A model generated the notes under the pieces. That model searched no databases. It saw only the letters and a program-made list of their open reading frames with translations, and was not told the origin of the DNA. A program made the position numbers and the translations under genes. Below are positions 43,231 to 52,096 of a stretch of DNA of 64,000 nucleotides, piece after piece; the first letter of the stretch is position 1; each line of letters starts with the position of its first letter. The stretch is from CAUTYU01 sp963545205 (GTDB taxonomy: Bacteria > Desulfobacterota > Desulfovibrionia > Desulfovibrionales > Desulfomicrobiaceae). The stretch covers positions 1 through 64,000 of the forward strand of contig CAUUHW010000004.1 of the NCBI GenBank assembly GCA_963545205.1. The letters run 5' to 3'.

Positions 43231-44922
43231 ATGGCGGAAAGATCGGTTATTCAGGAGATTAAGGAACGGCTTGATATTGTGGAGATTGTTGGCAGGTATG
43301 TAGAGCTGCAACAGGTTGGCGGACGATGGGTGGCGCCCTGTCCATTCCACAATGAGACCAAGCCGTCTTTTTCCGTTGGAGAGGAAGGGTTTTATTATTG
43401 TTTTGGCTGTCAGGCCACAGGCGATCTTATTACCTTTTATAAAGAAATAAACGGCCTTGATTTTAAGACAGCTCTTGCAGAACTGGCCCGCGAAGCGAAT
43501 GTTGTCCTGCGTCCGGCAAGTCCGGCCAAACGCCAGCAGGAAGAAATACATCTTGTCTGCCTGGATATGCATGAGGCTGCAGGCCGTTTTTATGGAAAAA
43601 ACCTGAAAGGCGTGGCCGCTGGGAAGGTCAGAACCTACCTGCGTGAACGCGGGATACCCGAAGAGCTTTGGGAAAGCTTCGGGCTTGGCTACTGCCTGCC
43701 GGAGTGGCAGAGCCTGTGTACCCATCTTGAAACACTCGGTTATACGCAGGAACAGGGAGTTACCAGTGGCCTGCTTTCCAGATCGGATAAAAGCGGGCGG
43801 GTGTTTGACCGTTTTCGCGGCCGGCTGATGTTTCCTATCCAGAACCTGTCTGGCCGGGTGATTGCTTTTGGAGCCAGGACTCTTCAGGCAGATGATGATC
43901 CCAAGTATCTGAACAGCAGTGAAAGCCCGATTTATACCAAAGGGGAGCATCTGTACGGTTTGTATCAGGCCAGAAAGCATATTGCCAGGCACAGGTCGGT
44001 GTTGTTGACAGAGGGCTATGTTGACGTGCTGTCTCTGGCCCGTTTTGGTTTTGGGCACGCCTGCGGCGTGCTTGGAACGGCCCTGACTGCGGCCCAGGTG
44101 CACCGGATAGCGGGTTTGAGCCGGCGGGTGGATTTGCTTTTTGACGGAGACAATGCCGGACGCAAGGCGGCTTTACGCAGCGCTGAAATGATTTTATTGC
44201 ATGGCTTGCAATGTCGGGTTGTTTCTTTGCCGGAAGGAGAAGACGCGGACAGCCTTTTGCGGCAAGGGGGAGCAGGAGCGTTGCAGGCTTGCCTGGACCA
44301 GGCTGAAAACGGGCTTGATTTTTGTTTGCGCCAGATTCAGCAGGCAATGGCCCCTGCTGATATTTTGAAGTGGGCGCTTCAATTTCTGGAAAAACTGGCT
44401 CAACCGGAGCTGCGGGCGTATTATCTGCCCCGTCTGGCCGGCGGCCTTGAACTGAACGAAACAGAGTTGCGACTGGCTCATAAAAAACGACTGGGAGATC
44501 AGCCCGTTGTCACAAAGCCGCGAAACAAAAAAGGCCTGTTTTCCCGCACGGAAAAGGAAATTCTGGCTTTTGCCGCTGCCTGTCCTGAATACAGGCAGAA
44601 GATGTGTGAACTTGGAGTGGTTGGAGTGCTTGATTCCCAAGCCGCGCGTGATTTTTGGGGCAAGTTGACCGGCCTTTCCGAACAGGATCTTTTTTCCGGT
44701 CTGACCAATGAAGAAAGGGTCTTTTGGATACAGAGTATGCAGGCTTTTTTGCCCGAAAATAAAGAAAGGCAGTGGCAGGATATTGAACATTTTATTGTAC
44801 AGAATTTTCAGATCAGGCGGCAGGAACATTTGAAAAACGCTTTACACCACGCGCAAATGAAAGGCGATCAAAAGGAAATGGCGCGGATATTACAGGAATA
44901 TCAGCGGACCTTGCAGGAATGA
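43231..44922 (+). CDS. dnaG: DNA primase
   Basis: The 563-residue primase makes RNA primers for replication. A CHC2 zinc finger is at about 36-60 (CPFHNETKPSF and CFGC), the RNA polymerase core with TOPRIM follows (TEGYVDVLSLARFGF, DGDNAGRKA), and a C-terminal helicase-binding region ends the protein. It starts nine bases after mutS2. Confidence 0.97.
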   Translation: MAERSVIQEIKERLDIVEIVGRYVELQQVGGRWVAPCPFHNETKPSFSVGEEGFYYCFGCQATGDLITFYKEINGLDFKTALAELAREANVVLRPASPAKRQQEEIHLVCLDMHEAAGRFYGKNLKGVAAGKVRTYLRERGIPEELWESFGLGYCLPEWQSLCTHLETLGYTQEQGVTSGLLSRSDKSGRVFDRFRGRLMFPIQNLSGRVIAFGARTLQADDDPKYLNSSESPIYTKGEHLYGLYQARKHIARHRSVLLTEGYVDVLSLARFGFGHACGVLGTALTAAQVHRIAGLSRRVDLLFDGDNAGRKAALRSAEMILLHGLQCRVVSLPEGEDADSLLRQGGAGALQACLDQAENGLDFCLRQIQQAMAPADILKWALQFLEKLAQPELRAYYLPRLAGGLELNETELRLAHKKRLGDQPVVTKPRNKKGLFSRTEKEILAFAAACPEYRQKMCELGVVGVLDSQAARDFWGKLTGLSEQDLFSGLTNEERVFWIQSMQAFLPENKERQWQDIEHFIVQNFQIRRQEHLKNALHHAQMKGDQKEMARILQEYQRTLQE

Positions 44923-44998
44923 CCGATCTTGCCGGTCTTGACCAGGCGATACAGAGAGTTGGAATTTATCGTATGCAAAATAAAAGACAGGGGGAACA

Positions 44999-46774
44999 AT
45001 GAGCAACGTCAAGGATATACAGCAGATTAAGTCTCTTATTTCCGAGGGCAAGAAAAAAGGTTTTTTGACTGTTGAGGAGTTGAGCAAGGCCCTCCCCGGA
45101 GAAATAACAACACGACCCGAACAGATTGATGAAATTGTGCAGGTTTTTGAGCAATTAAATATCTCCATCATCAATGAAAAAGAAGGCAAAGGGCTTGGGG
45201 CTGAAGGTGAAGAAGACGGGCTTGCTGCGGACATTGATCTTGATTTTGAAATCCAGCCGGACACGGACGAATTGGGAGAATATATCTCCAGAGGGGGCGA
45301 TCCGGTTCGGATGTATTTGCGCGAAATGGGCGCGGTTGGTCTGCTTGACCGGGAGGGTGAAGTTTATATCGCCAAAAAGATTGAAGAGGGCGAGCTTGAG
45401 GTCTTAAACGCCATTGTCGAGGTTCCTGTCGCTGTTGAAGAATTGATTCTGGTTGGTGAGGATCTGGCGGAAAACAAGATCAAACTCAAGGACGTGGTAA
45501 AGACCATTGAGGAAGATGATCCGTCTGAAGAAGAAATGAATCAGCGGGAGCGGGTTATCAAGCTGCTGGCCGAAGTGAGCAGCATCTACCGGAAAAAGAA
45601 AAATCTGTACGCGAAACTTGATGAATGTTCCCGCAATGATCGTCGTGTGTATGGAGCCCAGAAAAAGATTATGGACTTTAAGGAGGAAGTGGTTCAGTGC
45701 CTGCGTGAAATCAAACTGGAAAAAACCCTTATTGACCGGATTATTGAGACTGTTGGCGACTATGTGCAGCAGATGCATAACTACCGGAGGGATTTGACAG
45801 CCTATATCCTGTCTACCGGCAAGACCAAGGACGAGACATTTTCTCTTTTTCAGAGCCTGGAACAAAGAGAGATCAATCCGGTTGTCGCGGCCAGTTCCCT
45901 GAACATGACAGTTGAAGAGTTGTTTTCTTTCAAGGAAATGATTTACGGCAAGCGTGAGATTCTTGACCGTCTGGAAGAGCGCTGCACCCATTCTGTTGAA
46001 GAACTTGAAGAAATTTTGTGGCGGATAAAAAAAGGGAATTGCTGCGCCCTGAATGCCAAGCAGGAACTTATCCGGGCCAATCTGCGCCTGGTTGTCAGTA
46101 TTGCCAAAAAATACACAAACCGGGGCCTGCAATTTTTGGATCTGATTCAGGAGGGCAATATCGGCCTGATGAAAGCGGTTGATAAATTTGAATACCAGCG
46201 CGGGTACAAGTTTTCGACCTACGCGACATGGTGGATTCGTCAGGCCATAACCAGGGCCATTGCTGATCAGGCCCGGACAATTCGTATTCCCGTGCACATG
46301 ATCGAAACCATCAACAAACTGATACGCACAACCCGGTACCTAGTTCAGGAACTTGGTCGCGATCCCTTGCCGGAAGAAATCGCGGAACGCATGGACTATC
46401 CGATTGAAAAGGTCAAGAAAGTCTTAAAAATAGCCAAAGAGCCCATTTCGCTGGAAACACCAATTGGCGATGAGGAAGACAGCAGTCTGGGTGATTTTAT
46501 TGAAGACAAAAAGGCTGTTGCTCCGTCTGAAGAGGTTGTGAACACAAAGCTGGCCGAACAGATCGCAACGATTCTTTCCGATCTGACTCCACGTGAGGAA
46601 CAGGTGCTTCGTAAGCGGTTTGGCATTGGGGAAAAATCTGATCATACCCTGGAAGAGGTCGGCAAACTCTTTAATGTGACCAGAGAGCGTATCCGCCAGA
46701 TTGAGGCCAAGGCGCTACGGAAATTGCGTCATCCGGTCAGGAGCCAGAATCTCAGATCGTATTATGATAACTGA
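44999..46774 (+). CDS. rpoD: Primary sigma factor RpoD (sigma70)
   Basis: The 591-residue housekeeping sigma factor has region 1.1 at the start, a non-conserved acidic insertion, region 2 (YKFSTYATWWIRQAITRAIADQ), region 3 and region 4 with the helix-turn-helix (LEEVGKLFNVTRERIRQIEAKALRKL). ATG at 44999 follows AGGGGG. It shares its end with the nuclease gene start. Confidence 0.97.
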   Translation: MSNVKDIQQIKSLISEGKKKGFLTVEELSKALPGEITTRPEQIDEIVQVFEQLNISIINEKEGKGLGAEGEEDGLAADIDLDFEIQPDTDELGEYISRGGDPVRMYLREMGAVGLLDREGEVYIAKKIEEGELEVLNAIVEVPVAVEELILVGEDLAENKIKLKDVVKTIEEDDPSEEEMNQRERVIKLLAEVSSIYRKKKNLYAKLDECSRNDRRVYGAQKKIMDFKEEVVQCLREIKLEKTLIDRIIETVGDYVQQMHNYRRDLTAYILSTGKTKDETFSLFQSLEQREINPVVAASSLNMTVEELFSFKEMIYGKREILDRLEERCTHSVEELEEILWRIKKGNCCALNAKQELIRANLRLVVSIAKKYTNRGLQFLDLIQEGNIGLMKAVDKFEYQRGYKFSTYATWWIRQAITRAIADQARTIRIPVHMIETINKLIRTTRYLVQELGRDPLPEEIAERMDYPIEKVKKVLKIAKEPISLETPIGDEEDSSLGDFIEDKKAVAPSEEVVNTKLAEQIATILSDLTPREEQVLRKRFGIGEKSDHTLEEVGKLFNVTRERIRQIEAKALRKLRHPVRSQNLRSYYDN

Positions 46775-47456
46775 ACCGGACAGTTTCAGGGCGGCGGCCC
46801 AAAGCGGCAGGTTGAAAATCCTGCTGCTGATTGTATGCGGGCTGCTTTTGGGGATCCAGGCTGCGCAGGCCGGAACCCGGCTGGTAACGCGGGTCTATGA
46901 TGGCGATACCCTGCGTCTTGAGGGTGGCCGCGTTCTTCGTCTCTACGGTCTTGATACGCCGGAGATGGGGAAAAAGAGCCAATATTTTGCCGTTGCTGCT
47001 AAAAAGGCGCTGTCTGAACTCGTACTCAATCGACAGGTTGAGGTCGTGGAGGTGGGTGAGGGTCGTGACCGTTTTGGCCGCACCCTGACGATCGTGATTT
47101 TGCCGGATCAGCAGGTGGTAAATGAACTTTTGTTGCGCGGAGGATATGCTTTTTATTTTTCCCATCCAGACAAGAGAAAGCGGTTTGTCGATCATGAGCG
47201 GTTTTTGTCTGCCCAGCGGCAGGCAATGGAAGCGGAGCAGGGCTTCTGGCCTGAGATTTTTTCTCTTTGTACGGGGATGGTCCATGGCAATTGGCGTTCC
47301 CGGCGTTTTCACCTGCCTTCCTGCCATTACGCCCGTTCTGTTTCCAGCAGGAACAGGCGGATTTTTTCTTCCCTGAAAGATGCTTTTTACGCAGGTTTTG
47401 CTCCGTGCAGAGAGTGCACTCCGTGGCCCCTGGAAAAAACGGCGAGCAGGGATTGA
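46764..47456 (+). CDS. Exported staphylococcal-nuclease-like protein with C-terminal Cys-rich segment
   Basis: The 230-residue protein has an N-terminal hydrophobic segment (ILLLIVCGLLLGIQAAQA) and a nuclease domain: RVYDGDTLRLE, LYGLDTPEMG, and GRDRFGRT carry the calcium- and phosphate-contacting Asp, Arg, Glu and Arg. After the domain comes FHLPSCHYARSV and CREC, a small Cys/His set like that of Ada-type metal-binding domains. ATG at 46764 lies inside the end of rpoD. It probably cleaves extracellular or periplasmic nucleic acid. Confidence 0.85.
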   Translation: MITEPDSFRAAAQSGRLKILLLIVCGLLLGIQAAQAGTRLVTRVYDGDTLRLEGGRVLRLYGLDTPEMGKKSQYFAVAAKKALSELVLNRQVEVVEVGEGRDRFGRTLTIVILPDQQVVNELLLRGGYAFYFSHPDKRKRFVDHERFLSAQRQAMEAEQGFWPEIFSLCTGMVHGNWRSRRFHLPSCHYARSVSSRNRRIFSSLKDAFYAGFAPCRECTPWPLEKTASRD

Positions 47457-47470
47457 ACAGGAGTCGTATC

Positions 47471-48144
47471 TTGAAGATTATTATTGGCGCGGGCTAGGTT
47501 CGGGTTTCATACGGCTAGGCGGCTCTTGTTGAAGAACAGAAAGAACTTAATGTTATTATAAGATCCTGACATTCCTGCCCGGGTGACGGAGCAGCTTGAT
47601 GTTCAGCTCTTGAGGGGGCGGGCTCAAGCTGAAAGAGGCTGGAATACAGGACGCTGATGCCTTGCTCGCGGTTGCAGACAGTGATGAGATCAATCTTGTT
47701 GTGGCCTGTTCATTTGCCAATATTCTGGCCCCGAATCTGACCAAGGTTGTGCGTCTGCGTAATGAAGATTATCTGAGCCATGCTGAAATTATAAAGAAAA
47801 ACTTTAATGTTGAGTTTCTGGTCAATCCGGAAAAAAATCGTCAATGCCATACGTAATCTTGTTGGTATGCCCGGAGCCGCGGACAGCAGGGATTTTTTTG
47901 ACGGCCGGATAAAGCTGGTCAGTTTATGGGTTGACCGCCCAAGCCTGCTGATGCAGGGGCCTTTGCAGGGCTGCGCAGCGGGTGGGGATTGAACAGCTTA
48001 TCGTGGCCGCGATAACATCATTATTCCCAAAGGCGCAGTGTATTTTGTCTGTTTTGAACAGGATCTGGAAAAAAATCCCGAAAAAATCTGAGCCCCGGTG
48101 GGAAAAGCAAAAAAACGTGATGATTATTTGAAAAACCATAGGGT
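47471..48144 (+). pseudogene. trkA: trkA remnant: decayed, truncated potassium-uptake regulator
   Basis: Pieces in shifting frames spell a TrkA N-terminal half. TTG at 47471 still has an AGGAG site and reads LKIIIGAG, then meets an in-frame TAG at 47495-47497. GFHTARRL and LVEEQKELNVI occur in other frames. LLAVADSDEINLVVACSFANI-type sequence spans about 47662-47830, then a shift in the A-run leads to VNAIRNLVGMPGAADSRDFF, GRIKLVSLWV to about 47950, and RDNIIIPKGAVYFVCFEQDL to about 48090. The start of the second Rossmann domain (KNVMII, TIGYR) can be traced to about 48144, where similarity ends next to the minus-strand secretion operon. Confidence 0.8.
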
Positions 48145-48168
48145 ACAGGAAAAAAATAACAGACCAAG

Positions 48169-49356
48169 CTAAACCATTTTTGTCATGTCCCACATGGGCA
48201 GAAAAATAGCCAAGGCAAAGAAGCCAACAACTGCCGCCAGCCCGACCATGAGGGCCGGACCAAGATTGGTGGTCATTTTTGACACCGCATAAGCAACTTC
48301 TTCATCATAATGTCTGGAGACGTCTTGCAGCATTTTTTCCAGATTCCCTGATTCTTCACCAATAGAAATCATATTGACCACCATTGGCGGAAAGTGTTTT
48401 GCCTCTTTCAGGGGCGGGGCAATACCCGCGCCTTGTTTCAGTTTTTCCTTCAGGTTTTCAAATTCCCTGCTGATCGCACTGTTGCCAATAGCCGCGCTCA
48501 AAATATCAATGGAGTTGAGTACGGAAACTCCGCTTGACTGCAAGATAGCAAAGATGCTCGCAAATCTGGACATCGCAGCCTTTTCAAATACCGGGCCGAG
48601 GATAGGTAAGGCTAGAAAAAAAGAATCCCGGACGTATTTTCCCTGTTGGGTTTTGCAGTAAAGTATCAGTCCGCCAACCCCCAGTACCACAAAGGCAATA
48701 CAGAGATACCAGTAATTACTTAAAAAAGAATACAAAATCATACAGATTTTTGTTGGCAGAGGAATATCAATTCCAGCGGTTTTAAAAATATTGATGAATT
48801 TGGGAATAACAAAGGTCAGAAGAACAAAAAACGCAATACCAAGAGCGGCAAGAACAATGATGGGATATTGAAGAGCTGATTTTATGTCCTGTTTGACCTT
48901 ATGTTCGTGATCCAGAAGATAGGACAGTCTGTCCATAACTTCCGGCAGGGCTCCACTGGTTTCTCCCGCGTGGAGCATGCTGCAGTACAGCGGAGAAAAA
49001 ATGCTTTTATGTTTGGAAAAAGCCTTGTACAGCGAAGCTCCTTCCTGAACATCGTCATGTATTTCAAGAATGACCTGCTTAAATTTTTTATCTTCTGTTT
49101 GTTCTTCCAGGATGCGCAGGAGTCCTACAATGGGAATACCTGCCTGAAAAAGGGTACGGAATTGCTTAGTAAACAGGATCAGCTCTTGTGGGTCTAATTT
49201 GCCAAAGCTTTTTGTTTTGCCTTTGTTTGCTGTTATAGAATCAGGAATCAGCCCCTGTTCTAAAAGAGCAAAATTTGCACCGTCAAGGTTTTCAGCCTCA
49301 AGGCTGCCGCTGACCAGCTTACCATTTCCATTATAGGCTTTATATGAATACTGCAT
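48169..49356 (-). CDS. Type II secretion/pilus inner-membrane platform protein (GspF/PilC-like)
   Basis: The 395-residue protein has the duplicated GspF cytosolic domain, each near the motif LxxQFRTLFQAGIPIVGLL and MSRFASIFAILQSSGVSVL, and three membrane helices (YPIIVLAALGIAFFVLLTF, WYLCIAFVVLGVGGLIL and a terminal helix). It binds the motor ATPase and the pilus base. ATG at 49356 overlaps the upstream ATPase stop. Last gene of the minus-strand operon. Confidence 0.93.
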   Translation of the reverse strand: MQYSYKAYNGNGKLVSGSLEAENLDGANFALLEQGLIPDSITANKGKTKSFGKLDPQELILFTKQFRTLFQAGIPIVGLLRILEEQTEDKKFKQVILEIHDDVQEGASLYKAFSKHKSIFSPLYCSMLHAGETSGALPEVMDRLSYLLDHEHKVKQDIKSALQYPIIVLAALGIAFFVLLTFVIPKFINIFKTAGIDIPLPTKICMILYSFLSNYWYLCIAFVVLGVGGLILYCKTQQGKYVRDSFFLALPILGPVFEKAAMSRFASIFAILQSSGVSVLNSIDILSAAIGNSAISREFENLKEKLKQGAGIAPPLKEAKHFPPMVVNMISIGEESGNLEKMLQDVSRHYDEEVAYAVSKMTTNLGPALMVGLAAVVGFFALAIFLPMWDMTKMV

Positions 49357-51062
49357 TAGACAATAACCACACTTGTTGCTTCTTCTATTGTTGTTGTTCC
49401 TTCCAGAATTTTTTCTTCAGCGTCCTCTCGCAGCAGCCTGATCTTTTTTTCGGCAACCAGTGCCCTTGTAATTTCCTGCGCAGACCGTTCTTCCAGTGTC
49501 ATTTTTTGCACCTGTTCATCGTTGATAAGCAGTTCATAAAGTCCGATTCTGCCCTGATAGCCGGTATTATTACAAAAGGTGCAGCCTTTTCCACGCATGA
49601 ACTTGGCTGTTTTTAATTTTTCAGGGCTGATTTGCCAGAAGTCAATATAGGATTGCTCCGGTGTGTATGGCTCCCTGCAGTATTGGCAGACCTTGCGAAT
49701 CAGACGCTGGGCAACAGAACAGAGCAAAACAGATGAGATAAGAAAGGGTTCAATACCCATTTCGATAAAACGGGTGATGGCTCCAGCCGAGTCATTGGTA
49801 TGAACCGTGCTGAGCAGACGGTGACCGGTCATGGCTGTTTGCACGGCGATTTTGGCGGTTTCCTGGTCCCGGATTTCTCCAAGCATGACAACATCTGGAT
49901 CCTGGCGCAAGATGGAACGCAGGCCGCTGGCAAAGGTCATACCGACCTTGGTATTCAGTTGTACCTGTCTGATGTTTTGCAAACGGTATTCAACAGGGTC
50001 TTCCAGGGTAATAATATTGATGTCCGGTTGATTGAGTTCACGGAGAATGGCGTACAAACTGGTACTTTTTCCGCTTCCTGTCGGGCCGGTACTTAAAATC
50101 ATGCCATAGGGCTTATGGATAATTTGTTGCAGCAGGGCCAGGTCATGCGCGTTAATACCCAGTTGTGGCAGGGTCAGGCCGCCTGAGCTCATATCCAGCA
50201 AACGCAGGACAACATTTTCTCCGTAGATGGTTGGCAGAACAGAGGCACGCACGTTGATTTCCCGTTTATTCATAGAGATGGTAAAACGTCCATCCTGGGG
50301 AACACGGGTTGTGGCAATGTCCATATTGGCCAGAATCTTGAATCTGGAGGCAATGGCCATAAACATGGATTTTGGGGGAGAGGGCACTTCCTGGAGGCGG
50401 CCGTCAATTCTGAACCGGAGCTGCACGAAATTTTTTTCAGGACTGATATGAACGTCACTGGCTCCTTCTTTTATTGCCTGAGATAAAATGGAATTGACCA
50501 GGCGGATAACAGGAGCTTCCTGCGCCATATCGTGCAGGGAAGTGACCTGCAGGTCGTTTGATTCCTGAATGCTGTCCTTTTGTTGCGCGAGGTCAAGTTC
50601 GGACATATCGTCCATAACTTCACCCAGATCGTTCCAGGTTCCATATATTGTGGATTGCAGCTGTTCAAAATCACGCAAGGTACATATAACCGGTTCAACT
50701 TCCTTGTTTGTTTCTATCTCTACAGCGTCCAGTGCGTTGATGTCTGTAGGGTCAACTATGGCTGTGATAAGAACATTTCCTTTTTCAGCCAGGCCTATGA
50801 CCTTGTATTTTTGTGAGGTTTCCGCGGAGATAAGGTCCGCATTTGAATGGTCAACCGGATATCTGGTCGGCGTATAGACCGGAATCTGCAACTGGCGGCT
50901 TATGGCCCCAATAATCTGTTCTTCCTGTACAATGTGCTGTTCAACAAGGTATTCACCAAGTTTTTTCCCAAGTTTCTTGTGTTCAGCAAGGGCCGCGGAA
51001 AGCTGGCTTTCTGTGAGGAGTCCTTCCAGAATAAGGAGATCGCCAAGTCGTATTTTTTGCAT
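49356..51062 (-). CDS. Type II secretion/pilus assembly ATPase (GspE/PilB-like)
   Basis: The 568-residue motor has an N-terminal GspE domain (KIRLGDLLILEGLLTESQLS), Walker A GPTGSGKST, Asp box, Walker B, and the zinc-binding tetracysteine VCQYC...GCTFCNNTGYQGR. It powers assembly of pseudopili. ATG at 51062 is chosen because the frame before it (to 51191) has no family sequence. Confidence 0.95.
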   Translation of the reverse strand: MQKIRLGDLLILEGLLTESQLSAALAEHKKLGKKLGEYLVEQHIVQEEQIIGAISRQLQIPVYTPTRYPVDHSNADLISAETSQKYKVIGLAEKGNVLITAIVDPTDINALDAVEIETNKEVEPVICTLRDFEQLQSTIYGTWNDLGEVMDDMSELDLAQQKDSIQESNDLQVTSLHDMAQEAPVIRLVNSILSQAIKEGASDVHISPEKNFVQLRFRIDGRLQEVPSPPKSMFMAIASRFKILANMDIATTRVPQDGRFTISMNKREINVRASVLPTIYGENVVLRLLDMSSGGLTLPQLGINAHDLALLQQIIHKPYGMILSTGPTGSGKSTSLYAILRELNQPDINIITLEDPVEYRLQNIRQVQLNTKVGMTFASGLRSILRQDPDVVMLGEIRDQETAKIAVQTAMTGHRLLSTVHTNDSAGAITRFIEMGIEPFLISSVLLCSVAQRLIRKVCQYCREPYTPEQSYIDFWQISPEKLKTAKFMRGKGCTFCNNTGYQGRIGLYELLINDEQVQKMTLEERSAQEITRALVAEKKIRLLREDAEEKILEGTTTIEEATSVVIV

Positions 51063-51073
51063 AAGCTCGCCAT

Positions 51074-52060
51074 CTAGTAAATTTTTATGACAGAATCTCT
51101 CTTGATTTCCCACCGTGACTCTGTTGCACGTTTTTGTTCTGTCGGGTCCAAATTGTTTTTTGGGGCAATTGTCAGTTGACGCGCGACCCAAAAAGTCAAG
51201 AGCATGAAAGAGAGAAAAGCCAAAACATATTTTGTAAGAACAGAAATCCCACTTTTTTTATTGAGATAGCTGTCGACCATTCTCCCTGTAACTTTCTTCT
51301 GCTTTTTTACAAAAAGCTGAAGAAGAAGTTTATGGCACAGAGTAATAATTTGCCGTGGCCGTCCTTTGCTCGCTATATGAATTTTTTTTATTGCTTCTGT
51401 GGTAAAAAGTTTTTTCGCGTTGCCGTGTTTTGAGCACAGGCCCAGACGGCTCGTAATCATCTTTTTACATTCTTCAAAATTAAACCGTGTTAGTTCATAA
51501 AGAAAATTTATCCTGTCCGTAAAGTTATACATGGCATCCAGATGCCGTTTGAATTCAGGCTGGGCAAAGATGACAAGCTGGAGAAGTTTACAGGTATTGG
51601 TTTCAAAATTCAGAAGTTCCCTCAACAGCTCTATGCCCTGACGTGAAAGTTTCTGCCCCTCATCAATGAGCAGAACAACAGTCTTGTCTTCGATCAGGTT
51701 TTTTATCAGGAGAGCCTTTTTTATTTTTTCCTTATACTCCCAGGTTCCAAGAACGGCTGTTTCTTCCTCGCCTGTCAGCTTGGCCAGGATCAGGGCCAAA
51801 AGATCCTCTATGGAGCCAATGTCCGGGTCGAGGAAGGGATGACATTCAAGATCATCAAGGTTTTGTAACAGACGGCGAAAAATCGTTGTTTTTCCCGTCC
51901 CTACCTCGCCAAGTACAACACTGACTCCCCGGCGCAGACGAATGGCTATTTCAAGCTGTTGCAGACAATGTTCCTGCCTGTCGGAGCAGAAGAAGAGCTC
52001 TGGATCTGGAGAGTTGGAAAATGGTTCTCTTTCCAGTTGCAGATATTCAAAATACTCCAT
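51074..52060 (-). CDS. ExeA/GspA-like AAA ATPase
   Basis: The 328-residue protein begins YFEYLQLEREPFSNSPDPELFF, the ExeA signature, then Walker A GEVGTGKTT, Walker B VVLLIDEGQ, and arginine/sensor motif RPRQIITL. A single membrane helix lies near 273-292 (YVLAFLSFMLLTFWVARQL), with a short periplasmic tail that lacks a recognised peptidoglycan-binding domain. ExeA helps insert the secretin through the cell wall. Lies between secretin and gspE genes. Confidence 0.9.
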   Translation of the reverse strand: MEYFEYLQLEREPFSNSPDPELFFCSDRQEHCLQQLEIAIRLRRGVSVVLGEVGTGKTTIFRRLLQNLDDLECHPFLDPDIGSIEDLLALILAKLTGEEETAVLGTWEYKEKIKKALLIKNLIEDKTVVLLIDEGQKLSRQGIELLRELLNFETNTCKLLQLVIFAQPEFKRHLDAMYNFTDRINFLYELTRFNFEECKKMITSRLGLCSKHGNAKKLFTTEAIKKIHIASKGRPRQIITLCHKLLLQLFVKKQKKVTGRMVDSYLNKKSGISVLTKYVLAFLSFMLLTFWVARQLTIAPKNNLDPTEQKRATESRWEIKRDSVIKIY

Positions 52061-52096
52061 AGCCTTTTGGGGTACCGCCAGATTTCTGCCAGCTAT

